Below are positions 6,667 through 13,452 of a DNA stretch of 13,452 nucleotides, in pieces; position 1 is the stretch's first letter, and each line of letters starts with the position of its first letter. Source of the stretch: Micrococcales bacterium UBA7472 (GTDB taxonomy: Bacteria; Actinomycetota; Actinomycetes; Actinomycetales; Microbacteriaceae); the NCBI GenBank assembly GCA_002478545.1, contig DLOY01000027.1, positions 8,234 through 21,685 on the forward strand, written 5' to 3'. The position numbers and the translations under genes were made by a program. The notes below the pieces were generated by a model. The model was not told where the DNA came from. It did no database searches and saw nothing but the letters and a program-made list of their open reading frames with translations.

Positions 6667-7594
6667 GTTCCTCCCGGTTCCTGATCTGCTTGCTGGCGAA
6701 AGAGCCGATGCGGCAATCGCAAAAATGCTTGGACTCTCCAGAACCAAGGTCATTGACCTGATCGAAGCTGGCTTGGTCAAAACTCAGTTTGGAACCCTTG
6801 GTAAATCGGATCGGCTAACAGCCGAGATGGTAATTGAGGTTGAGCTTGATGAGCGACCAGTCCAAAGTTTGGAAGTTATTGCGGCTGATGTTCCAGAGCT
6901 AGAGATTGTCTATTTGGACGACGACATAGTCGTGATCAACAAACCAGCTGGCGTGGTTTCTCACCCTTCGGTGGGCTTTGAGGGCCCCAGCGTCGCTGGC
7001 GTGCTGCTATCCAGGGGCATCACGCTCTCCACATCCGGTGCTCATGAGCGACAGGGGATCGTGCAGCGTCTTGATGTTGGCACAAGCGGTTTGATGGTGC
7101 TAGCCAGATCGGAACGGGCTTATTCGGTGCTGAAGCAAGCCTTTAGGGATAGGACGGTGAAGAAGACCTATCATGCGCTAGCTCAAGGGCATCCGGAACC
7201 AGCGTCGGGAACTATTGACACTCCAATTGCTCGAAGTCAGCGCCATGACTACAAGTTCACGATTTCAGCTGAGGGTAAGCATGCTGTAACTCACTACAAA
7301 ACTATCGAGTTACTTCCTGCCGCCGCCCTCATGGAGGTGGGGCTGGAGACTGGAAGAACACACCAAATTCGAGTGCACTTCTCGCACTTCAGGCATCCAC
7401 TGGTTGGCGATCCGCTCTATGGGGCTGACCCCAAACTCGCTGCGGCCTTAGGACTCGATAGGCAGTGGCTCCATGCCAAAAAGTTGGCCTTCGCGCATCC
7501 GATAAGTGGAGATTGGGTGGAATTTGAGTCCGATTATCCAGCGGATCTCGAACTCGCTCTCGGCAAACTCAGAGATACCGATTTTCGGCTTTAG
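6659..7594 (+). CDS. RluA/RluD-family rRNA pseudouridine synthase
   Basis: The family isomerises specific uridines in 23S rRNA or tRNA to pseudouridine. An S4 RNA-binding domain spans about residues 8-70 (LLAGERADAAIAKMLGLSR...). The catalytic domain follows, with VVINKPAGVVSHP and the motif QRLDVGTSGLMVLA, in which D139 is the catalytic aspartate. GRTHQIRVHFSHFRHPLVGDPLYG lies near the C-terminus. The family usually has HRLD; here the His is Gln. I chose the GTG at 6659 (311 residues) because the reading MSKFLPVPDLLAG matches the family start; an ATG at 6638 would add seven residues. Either start overlaps lspA (by 8 or 29 bases). The S4 domain and overall arrangement resemble RluD, but the target uridine cannot be read from sequence. 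Confidence 0.93.
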   Translation: MSKFLPVPDLLAGERADAAIAKMLGLSRTKVIDLIEAGLVKTQFGTLGKSDRLTAEMVIEVELDERPVQSLEVIAADVPELEIVYLDDDIVVINKPAGVVSHPSVGFEGPSVAGVLLSRGITLSTSGAHERQGIVQRLDVGTSGLMVLARSERAYSVLKQAFRDRTVKKTYHALAQGHPEPASGTIDTPIARSQRHDYKFTISAEGKHAVTHYKTIELLPAAALMEVGLETGRTHQIRVHFSHFRHPLVGDPLYGADPKLAAALGLDRQWLHAKKLAFAHPISGDWVEFESDYPADLELALGKLRDTDFRL

Positions 7595-7612
7595 GATTTA
7601 GGCCTATCAACT

Positions 7613-7617
7613 AGGAG
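7613..7617 (+). promoter_or_regulatory. Shine-Dalgarno supporting the dnaE TTG start
   Basis: AGGAG lies five bases before the TTG at 7623 in the 28-base gap after the pseudouridine synthase gene. It decides in favour of this unusual start codon, which also gives the family N-terminus SESFVHLHNHTEYS. Confidence 0.75.
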
Positions 7618-7622
7618 CGGGT

Positions 7623-10600
7623 TTGAGCGAGTCTTTTGTTCACCTGCACAATCACACCGAGTATTCGATGCTCGATGGGGCAGCGCGGGTCAAAAAGCTG
7701 ATTGCAAAGGCAGTCGAGCTCGGAATGCCCGCCATCGCCATGACCGACCATGGCAATACTCATGGAGCCTACGAATTCTGGAAACAGGCCAAGGCTCAAG
7801 GCATTAAGCCAATCATCGGCATCGAAGCTTACGTTGCTCCAGGGTCTCGCCTAGAGAAATCCAAGGTTAGATGGGCCGATGGGGGAGATGACGACGTCTC
7901 AGGTGGCGGTGCATACAGCCACATGACTATGTGGTCCACCGACAACGCATCTATGCAAAACCTCTTCCGGCTCTCCTCTGAGGCGTACCTATCGGGCTAC
8001 TACTTCAAGCCTCGAATGGACCGCGAACTACTCAATAAATATGGCAAGGGTCTCATTGCTACCACAGGGTGCCCCGGTGGTGAAGTACAGACGCGACTTC
8101 GCCTGGGTCAATACGACGAGGCCATCCGAACTGCTGCCGAATTCCGAGACATTTTCGGTGAGGGCAATTTCTTCGTTGAGGTTATGGATCACGGCCTTTC
8201 CATCGAAAAGCGAGTACGTGACGACCTGTTGCGCTTGGCCAAGGACCTCAGCCTGCCTCTGGTTGCTACAAATGATTTGCACTACACGAACCAGGAGGAC
8301 CACGAGGCTCACGACGCGCTGCTTTGTGTCCAGGTTGGTTCAAATATCTATGACCAAAACCGTTTCAAGTTCGAGTCGCAGGAGTATTACCTCAAGTCTG
8401 CGGCGCAAATGCGGGAGTTATTCAAAGATCTTCCCGAGGCCGCTAACAACACTCTTTTGATTGCCGAACGCTCGGAAGTCAACTTCGAAAAGCGTGACCT
8501 GATGCCAAGGTTCCCGGTCCCTGAGGGGGAGACTGAGGCTGATTGGTTGGCCAAAGAGGTTTGGCGCGGAATGGACCGTCGATTCCCAGCCGGTTACTCC
8601 GATAGACACCGCGAGCAAGCCGCCTATGAACTTGATGTCATAGTTCGAATGGGATTCCCCGGTTATTTTCTGGTAGTTGCCGACTTCATTTCCTGGGCCA
8701 GATCCCAGGGCATTCGAGTGGGTCCCGGTAGAGGATCCGCCGCAGGTTCCATAGTCGCTTACGCCCTGGGAATCACGGAACTTGATCCGCTGGAACACGA
8801 TTTGATTTTTGAGCGGTTTTTGAACCCAGAGCGACTTTCAATGCCCGATATCGATGTCGACTTCGACGATCGTCGCCGACCGGAAGTTATTCGCTATGTC
8901 ACTGAGAAGTATGGCGACGACCGGGTGGCACAGATTGTTACTTTCGGAACCATCAAAGCTAAGCAGGCGTTGAAAGACGCGGCTCGGGTTTTAGCCATGC
9001 CGTATGCCGTTGGTGAGAAGCTAACCAAGGCAATGCCGCCGATGGTTCTGGGTCGCGATGTGTCGCTCAATGAGTTGATCGATCCATCTGCCGAGCGCTA
9101 CTCCGAAGCTGCTGAATTTAGGGAGATTATCGAAAATGACGAGGAGTCAAAGCGAGTCTTTGACCTCGCTCAAGGCCTTGAATCTTTGAAGCGACAATGG
9201 GGAGTTCACGCTGCCGGTGTGATTATGTCTGCCGAGCCACTGATGGATGTAATCCCCATCATGAAGCGTGAGGAAGATGGCGCGATTATCACTCAGTTCG
9301 ATCAACCCCCTTGTGAGGATCTGGGCCTTTTAAAGATGGACTTTTTAGGGCTTAGAAACCTAACAGTCTTGGACGATGCTCTCGAAAACATTCGGCAGAA
9401 CCGTAGCGAGAGTGTTGTGCTGGAGGAGCTCGACCTCAATGCCGACGAAAAGACCTTTGAACTACTCTCTCGCGGCGATACCCTCGGAGTTTTTCAGCTC
9501 GATGGTGATGCCATGCGTCAGCTCCTGCGGCAGCTAAAGCCAACGGAGTTTGAGCACATATCCGCCGTGATTGCGCTTTACCGCCCAGGTCCGATGGGTA
9601 TGAACTCTCACATCAACTATGCCCAGCGCAAAAATGGCCAGCAGCAATCCGAGCCGGTCCATCCAGAGCTGGAAGAGCCGCTGCGTGAGATTCTGGGTCC
9701 CACCTATGGACTGATTGTGTACCAAGAGCAGGTGATGGCCGCTGCTCAAAAAGTAGCGGGGTACTCGCTGGGTCAAGCTGACCTATTGCGTCGAGCCATG
9801 GGAAAGAAAAAACCCGAAGAGCTGGAAAAGCAGTACGAGATTTTCAGTGCCGGTATGCAGGAGCGCGGCTACTCCAAAGAAGCGATCAAGGCTCTCTGGG
9901 AGACTCTGCTACCGTTCGCTGACTACGCCTTCAATAAGGCTCACTCGGCGGGTTACGGCGTCCTCAGCTACTGGACCGCATACCTCAAGGCCAACTACCC
10001 GGCCGAGTACATGGCGGCGCTTTTGACAAGCGTGGGCGACTCAAAAGACAAGCTTGCTATCTACCTAAATGAGTGTCGAAAAATGGGCATCAAGGTGCTA
10101 CCGCCTGACGTCAGCGAATCTATTGGCGTGTTTGCTGCCGTTGGTGACGACATTCGATTTGGCCTAGGCGCGATCCGTAACGTCGGTAAAAACGTGGTCG
10201 ATGCGATTGTCGAGGCTCGTCAAGCCGGAAAATTCACATCCTTCCACGACTTCCTTTCTCGAGTCGGTCAGCAGGCCACTTCGAAACGAGTTGTTGAATC
10301 GCTGATAAAGGCCGGAGCTTTTGACTCACTTGGCCACACCCGCAGATCTCTGATTGCAATTCATGAAGAGGCCATTGACTCAGCCGTGGTTTTGAAGAAG
10401 CAGCAGGCATCGGGTCAGATGGACCTTTTCGGAGGTTTGCTAGAGGAGGACCCGGCCGTAATTGAGGTCCCGAATCTTCCGGAGTGGACCAAGCGTGACC
10501 TACTCTCGCACGAGCGTGAGATGCTCGGACTTTATGTCTCAGATCACCCGCTTGCGGGCATGGAAGCGCTCCTGATGCGACACTCGGACATGGGTGTTAT

Positions 10601-11111
10601 CGCGCTTCGTGAGACTCAGCTCAAAGACGGGGAGACTGTCACAATTGCGGGTTTGATTACCCAGGTTGCCCACCGCGTCGCCAGAACGTCTGGAAATCCC
10701 TATGGTCAGGTCACGCTAGAGGATTTCTCTGGCGAAATTTCAGTGATGTTTATGGGTAAGACCTATCTGGAAAACCGGGAGCTATTGATCGCTGATCAGA
10801 CAGTTGCCATTCGCGGAAGGATTTCCAGACGCGACGAGGAGGTCACCCTACAGGCATTCTCAATTGAAGTTCTTGACGCTGGGCGTGAGCAGGGTGGGGT
10901 CCTGAAGCTAGCAATCAAAGAATCAATGGCAAACAAGACAATTTTGGCTAAGTTGGGGCAAATCCTGGACACTCATCCGGGTCCTGTCGAAGTCCAAGTC
11001 AAACTGATTGGGTCAACTGTCAAGCATTTCTTGCTACCCCAGCGTGTAGCCGTGGGTCATGATTTGTTTGGAGAGCTCAAGGCCCTGCTGGGCCCAGACG
11101 CAGTCGATTAG
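7623..11111 (+). CDS. dnaE: DnaE, replicative DNA polymerase III alpha subunit (DnaE1 type)
   Basis: This is the catalytic subunit of the chromosomal replicase. The 1162 residues match full-length DnaE. The N-terminal PHP domain (about 5-280) retains what appear to be all metal ligands: H9, H11, D18, H43, E68, H100, C150, D218 and H220. In mycobacterial DnaE1 the equivalent site is the proofreading 3'-5' exonuclease, so intrinsic proofreading is likely here. The polymerase active site has PDIDVDF at 408-414 (D409, D411) and KMDFLGLRNL with D573. The NKAHSAGYG block, a helix-hairpin-helix region and a clamp-binding motif QMDLFG (932-937) follow. The OB domain around TIAGLITQVAHRV completes the C-terminal part. 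The start is TTG with AGGAG five bases upstream. The stop overlaps that of a convergent gene by four bases. Confidence 0.98.
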   Translation: MSESFVHLHNHTEYSMLDGAARVKKLIAKAVELGMPAIAMTDHGNTHGAYEFWKQAKAQGIKPIIGIEAYVAPGSRLEKSKVRWADGGDDDVSGGGAYSHMTMWSTDNASMQNLFRLSSEAYLSGYYFKPRMDRELLNKYGKGLIATTGCPGGEVQTRLRLGQYDEAIRTAAEFRDIFGEGNFFVEVMDHGLSIEKRVRDDLLRLAKDLSLPLVATNDLHYTNQEDHEAHDALLCVQVGSNIYDQNRFKFESQEYYLKSAAQMRELFKDLPEAANNTLLIAERSEVNFEKRDLMPRFPVPEGETEADWLAKEVWRGMDRRFPAGYSDRHREQAAYELDVIVRMGFPGYFLVVADFISWARSQGIRVGPGRGSAAGSIVAYALGITELDPLEHDLIFERFLNPERLSMPDIDVDFDDRRRPEVIRYVTEKYGDDRVAQIVTFGTIKAKQALKDAARVLAMPYAVGEKLTKAMPPMVLGRDVSLNELIDPSAERYSEAAEFREIIENDEESKRVFDLAQGLESLKRQWGVHAAGVIMSAEPLMDVIPIMKREEDGAIITQFDQPPCEDLGLLKMDFLGLRNLTVLDDALENIRQNRSESVVLEELDLNADEKTFELLSRGDTLGVFQLDGDAMRQLLRQLKPTEFEHISAVIALYRPGPMGMNSHINYAQRKNGQQQSEPVHPELEEPLREILGPTYGLIVYQEQVMAAAQKVAGYSLGQADLLRRAMGKKKPEELEKQYEIFSAGMQERGYSKEAIKALWETLLPFADYAFNKAHSAGYGVLSYWTAYLKANYPAEYMAALLTSVGDSKDKLAIYLNECRKMGIKVLPPDVSESIGVFAAVGDDIRFGLGAIRNVGKNVVDAIVEARQAGKFTSFHDFLSRVGQQATSKRVVESLIKAGAFDSLGHTRRSLIAIHEEAIDSAVVLKKQQASGQMDLFGGLLEEDPAVIEVPNLPEWTKRDLLSHEREMLGLYVSDHPLAGMEALLMRHSDMGVIALRETQLKDGETVTIAGLITQVAHRVARTSGNPYGQVTLEDFSGEISVMFMGKTYLENRELLIADQTVAIRGRISRRDEEVTLQAFSIEVLDAGREQGGVLKLAIKESMANKTILAKLGQILDTHPGPVEVQVKLIGSTVKHFLLPQRVAVGHDLFGELKALLGPDAVD

Positions 11112-11626
11112 AAATTGTCAGCTAGTCGCTCACCGGTTGTTAGGTACCCGCGACGGTAGTAGAGAAGGGGCTCTGCCTCAGAGTTTTCCAGCCCACTGAT
11201 AACGTCGACCACTATCACGGCGTTCGCCGCAACTTCGAGCCTGGTCCTGACACTTGCCAAAATAACCGCAGAAGTATGCGGAAAAACTGGAACTCCCGAA
11301 ACCAGGTTGTATTCAACATCTTTGAAACGGTCCTCCTTGGGACCGGCCAGTTTTTGAGAAAGTGCGAGGTTTTCGGTTGTCAACGTGTGGATAGCAACAT
11401 GCGAACCCTCAACCAGGTGCTCGTAGGAAGACGAGCCTTGTGCAATGTTGAAAGAGACCAATGGTGGATTAGAACCCAGCGAAGTCACCGATGTTGCAGT
11501 AAAACCAATTGGATCGCCCGCTTTGGTGCTGGCTGTGATGATGGCCACTCCAGAGGCGTGGCGTCGGAATGCGGCTTTGAGCGCATCTGCGCCAAACAGA
11601 TTGAAGTCCGTGGATTGATTTGTCAT
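11108..11626 (-). CDS. Flavin reductase-like, FMN-binding split-barrel protein
   Basis: The 172-residue protein fits the flavin reductase-like domain, whose members use NAD(P)H to reduce free FMN or FAD, often for a partner monooxygenase. Family features include FRRHASGVAIITA (about 20-32), IGFTATSVTSLGSNPPLVSFNIAQGSSSYEHL (split around 40-71) with the conserved Ser-rich and PPLV strands, AIHTLTTENLALSQKLAG, and PLLYYRRGYLTTG near the end. No monooxygenase gene is in the window, so the substrate and partner are unknown; some members act in heme or other redox chemistry instead. It is the only reverse-strand gene here. It converges with dnaE, with stops overlapping at TTAG (11108-11111), and diverges from hisD. 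No Shine-Dalgarno precedes the ATG, which may be leaderless. Confidence 0.88.
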   Translation of the reverse strand: MTNQSTDFNLFGADALKAAFRRHASGVAIITASTKAGDPIGFTATSVTSLGSNPPLVSFNIAQGSSSYEHLVEGSHVAIHTLTTENLALSQKLAGPKEDRFKDVEYNLVSGVPVFPHTSAVILASVRTRLEVAANAVIVVDVISGLENSEAEPLLYYRRGYLTTGERLADNF

Positions 11627-11676
11627 CTTAGATAAGGTTAGAGCATCAAATTCACCAATTTATTCCGAGGTATTAA
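11627..11676. promoter_or_regulatory. Divergent promoter region between the flavin reductase gene and hisD
   Basis: Both genes must start transcription within or next to these 50 bases. TAAGGT (11633-11638, plus strand) and TAACCT (11635-11640 read on the minus strand) are overlapping TANNNT-type -10 candidates in opposite directions. The minus-strand box ends eight bases before the ATG at 11626, the spacing expected of a leaderless transcript, and no Shine-Dalgarno exists there. The plus-strand box would give hisD a leader of about 32 bases. I see no good -35 box for either. These are pattern matches in an A/T-rich spot and should be treated as candidates. Confidence 0.35.
11667..11670 (+). 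promoter_or_regulatory. Shine-Dalgarno supporting the hisD TTG start
   Basis: GAGG lies six bases before the TTG at 11677. The resulting N-terminus, MRLLELTG, resembles the usual short HisD N-terminus, so the TTG is preferred over later starts. Confidence 0.55.
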
Positions 11677-12981
11677 TTGCGGCTTTTAGAACTAACAGGC
11701 CCGATTACAGCTTCGCGGGTGAACCTTTTGATTCCCAGGGCAACCATCGAGGACAACTCCGCTATTGAGGCCACTGTTTGGACAATCTGCGAAGAGGTCA
11801 GAACTCGCGGGGAAGCGGCCCTTCGTGATCACGCTCAGAAGTTTGATCGGGTGTTGCCGGCCTCATTCAAGGTTTCACGTGAGCAGCTTCGTTCTGCGCT
11901 AGAAAACACCGAGCCAGCTTTGGTGGCAGCCCTGAGCGAGGCAATTGCGCGAGTTCGTCGCGTGAGTGGCGCGGTCGTTCCTGCCAGCGTGAGTGTTGAC
12001 CTTGGTGATGGTGCCAATGTCACGCAGCGTTATGTGCCAGTAGATTCTGTCGGTTTATATGTCCCTGGTGGCAAGGCTGTCTATCCATCCAGCGTAATCA
12101 TGAACGTGGTTCCGGCACAGGTTGCCAACGTCCCACGAATCGTAATTGCCTCGCCAGCCCAGGTTGAATTTCAGGGGCTACCACACCCCAGCATTCTCGC
12201 CGCCGCTGAGCTTTTGGGGGTAACCGAGGTTTACGCGATCGGCGGTGCGAGTGCGGTAGCAGCCTTCGCGCACGGAGTTCCTGAAATTGGCCTGGAGCCA
12301 GTGACCATGGTTACTGGACCGGGAAACATTTACGTTGCCACTGCCAAGCGTCTGTTGCGCGGAAAAATCGGAATCGACTCCGAAGCTGGCCCCACCGAAA
12401 TCCTAATTATTGCCGACGAGACAGCGAACCCAGCCTTCGTGGCCGCAGACCTCATATCCCAAGCTGAACACGACGAGAATGCAGCCGCGGTTTTGGTCTC
12501 CGACTCGAAGCAGTTGATTGACAGTGTCTCCCTGGAGGTTCAGCGTCAGCTCGAGCTAGCCGCTAATCGGGAGCGCGCCGAGATTGCGTTAGCGGGGGAG
12601 CAGTCCGCACTGGTCTTGGTGGAAAACATTGAGGCGGCCATAGCTGTTGCAAACCACTATGCCACTGAACACCTCGAAATTCAGACAGTGAATCCTGAGA
12701 GGGTTGCCCAGCAAATCACCAATGCCGGGGCGCTCTTCATCGGTGATTTTTCTCCCGTTAGCTTGGGCGATTACCTGGCAGGTTCTAACCACGTCTTGCC
12801 AACTTCCCAGCAGGCCAAGTTTGGACCAGGCTTAGGAGTTCACACCTTCCTCAGGCCACAGCAGGTAATTTCTTACTCGAAGAGCGCTCTGGCTCAAATT
12901 TCTAGTCAGCTAGAGATCCTGTCTCATACCGAGGGTCTCTCCGCGCACGGCACCGCAGCTTCGATCAGAGAGGATCGCTGA
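11677..12981 (+). CDS. hisD: HisD, histidinol dehydrogenase
   Basis: HisD is a zinc enzyme that oxidises L-histidinol to L-histidine in two NAD-dependent steps, the end of histidine biosynthesis. The 434 residues match family length. VPGGKAVYPSSVIMNVVPA, YAIGGASAVAAFAHG and TGPGNIYVATAKRLLRGKIGIDSEAGP form the substrate and NAD regions. The zinc ligands are Q262 and H265 (SQAEHD), D365 (SLGDYLAG) and H424 (GLSAHGTAA). The catalytic pair E331-H332 lies in ATEHLE. All are intact. The start is TTG with GAGG six bases before. No other his gene is in the window, so hisD either leads a his operon that is interrupted or stands apart. Its stop shares one base with the nrdR start (TGATG), so the two are co-transcribed. 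Confidence 0.97.
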   Translation: MRLLELTGPITASRVNLLIPRATIEDNSAIEATVWTICEEVRTRGEAALRDHAQKFDRVLPASFKVSREQLRSALENTEPALVAALSEAIARVRRVSGAVVPASVSVDLGDGANVTQRYVPVDSVGLYVPGGKAVYPSSVIMNVVPAQVANVPRIVIASPAQVEFQGLPHPSILAAAELLGVTEVYAIGGASAVAAFAHGVPEIGLEPVTMVTGPGNIYVATAKRLLRGKIGIDSEAGPTEILIIADETANPAFVAADLISQAEHDENAAAVLVSDSKQLIDSVSLEVQRQLELAANRERAEIALAGEQSALVLVENIEAAIAVANHYATEHLEIQTVNPERVAQQITNAGALFIGDFSPVSLGDYLAGSNHVLPTSQQAKFGPGLGVHTFLRPQQVISYSKSALAQISSQLEILSHTEGLSAHGTAASIREDR

Positions 12982-13424
12982 TGTTCTGTCCATTTTGTAG
13001 GAATGCAGATTCCCGAGTAATCGACTCCAGGACTTCAGATGATGGTTCTTCAATCCGTCGTCGACGTCAGTGCCCAGAGTGTCAAAAGCGATTCACAACT
13101 GTTGAGACTGCGAGCCTGATGGTCACTAAGCGCTCTGGCGTTACGGAACCGTTTTCAAGAGACAAGATTGTCAGTGGTGTTCGCAAGGCTTGCCAGGGCA
13201 GACCCGTTACCGATGCTGACCTGGCATTACTTGCGCAGCAGGTCGAGGAGACCTTGCGAGCTACTGGTGCAGCTTCTATTGAGGCTCAGGACATCGGTCT
13301 AGCGATTCTCGATCCACTTCGAAACCTAGACCACGTTGCCTACATGCGATTTGCCAGCGTCTACCAAGCTTGGGATTCACTTGATGACTTTGAAAACGCG
13401 ATCGCGAGCCTGAGGGCCGAATGA
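12981..13424 (+). CDS. nrdR: NrdR, transcriptional repressor of ribonucleotide reductase genes
   Basis: NrdR senses ATP/dATP through an ATP-cone and represses ribonucleotide reductase operons by binding paired NrdR boxes. The 147 residues match the family. The N-terminal zinc ribbon has C3, C6, C31 and C34 around the basic DNA-binding stretch SSIRRRRQ. The ATP-cone runs from about residue 46 to 136 and starts at VTKRSGVTEPFSRDKIVSGVRKAC. The ATG overlaps the last base of hisD. No nrd reductase gene is in the window, and I did not notice a NrdR box near this gene, so its targets are elsewhere. The stop overlaps the next start by an ATGA junction. Confidence 0.97.
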   Translation: MFCPFCRNADSRVIDSRTSDDGSSIRRRRQCPECQKRFTTVETASLMVTKRSGVTEPFSRDKIVSGVRKACQGRPVTDADLALLAQQVEETLRATGAASIEAQDIGLAILDPLRNLDHVAYMRFASVYQAWDSLDDFENAIASLRAE

Positions 13425-13452
13425 TCTATCGCTTGCTGTTCAATGTCTTTTT
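13421..13452 (+). CDS. pyrD: Start of a further gene, probably pyrD (quinone-dependent dihydroorotate dehydrogenase); 3' end outside window
   Basis: An ATG at 13421 overlaps the nrdR stop (ATGA) and opens a frame that stays open to the window edge, reading MIYRLLFNVF. A short hydrophobic N-terminus with YRLLF is typical of class 2 dihydroorotate dehydrogenase, which oxidises dihydroorotate at the membrane using quinone in pyrimidine synthesis. Only ten residues are visible, so the presence of a gene is well supported by the overlap but its identity is tentative. Confidence 0.5.
   Translation, partial: MIYRLLFNVF

Noticed and set aside
7590..7602. Direct repeat TTTAGG-A-TTTAGG at the end of the pseudouridine synthase gene, next to the palindrome TAGGCCTA
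   Set aside because: It is too short and partly within the coding end; no hairpin with a T-run follows, so it is neither a terminator nor a convincing operator.
8041..8460. 139-residue plus-strand frame inside dnaE
   Set aside because: It is an out-of-frame shadow of the PHP domain, Ser/Thr/Arg-rich with no family resemblance.
11276..11635. 119-residue plus-strand frame opposite the flavin reductase gene
   Set aside because: The minus-strand product has clear family motifs throughout; the plus-strand translation has none.
1..13452. Search for mobile elements, CRISPR repeats, tRNAs, rRNAs, toxin-antitoxin or defence genes
   Set aside because: None seen by eye. Nearly all bases belong to conserved core genes and no gap is large enough for such an element apart from the 134 bases before ftsZ.

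Overview
The window is a piece of actinobacterial chromosome built almost entirely of conserved housekeeping genes. It is coding-dense, with many 1-14 base gene overlaps and frequent GTG and TTG starts. Three things point to Actinobacteria: the gene order murG-murC-ftsQ-ftsZ-yggS-sepF-yggT-divIVA, the absence of ftsA between ftsQ and ftsZ, and a DivIVA/Wag31-type protein. The moderate GC content by eye, the compact proteins and the continuation lspA-pseudouridine synthase-dnaE-hisD-nrdR suggest Microbacteriaceae, perhaps a streamlined aquatic lineage. That placement is inference from memory of the families, not from a search.

Bases 1-2778 hold the end of a peptidoglycan precursor and divisome operon: the 3' part of murG (lipid II synthesis), murC (UDP-MurNAc-L-alanine ligase) and ftsQ (divisome POTRA protein). 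A 134-base gap with overlapping inverted repeats then leads to ftsZ. After ftsZ come yggS (PLP homeostasis), sepF (membrane anchor of FtsZ), yggT (small membrane protein) and divIVA (polar growth scaffold), the last with its own well-formed promoter. Together these genes couple precursor supply, Z-ring assembly and membrane attachment, and the siting of wall growth.

Bases 6172-11111 continue on the same strand with lspA (lipoprotein signal peptidase), an RluA-family pseudouridine synthase and dnaE, the replicative polymerase alpha subunit, which carries an apparently intact PHP exonuclease site. A single reverse-strand gene, a flavin reductase-like protein (11108-11626), meets dnaE tail to tail with overlapping stop codons. 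It diverges from hisD across only 50 bases. hisD, nrdR and the first codons of a probable pyrD follow as a tightly overlapping chain that runs off the window.

I found no mobile element, CRISPR array, tRNA, rRNA, toxin-antitoxin pair, phage gene or sign of recent transfer. No undescribed multi-gene system is visible. The observations most worth a second look are regulatory or architectural: the mutually exclusive stems in the ftsZ leader, the divIVA promoter and start correction, the four-base antiparallel stop overlap at dnaE, and the overlapping divergent -10 boxes before hisD. Every gap is under 300 bases; the only gap over 100 bases is the one before ftsZ.
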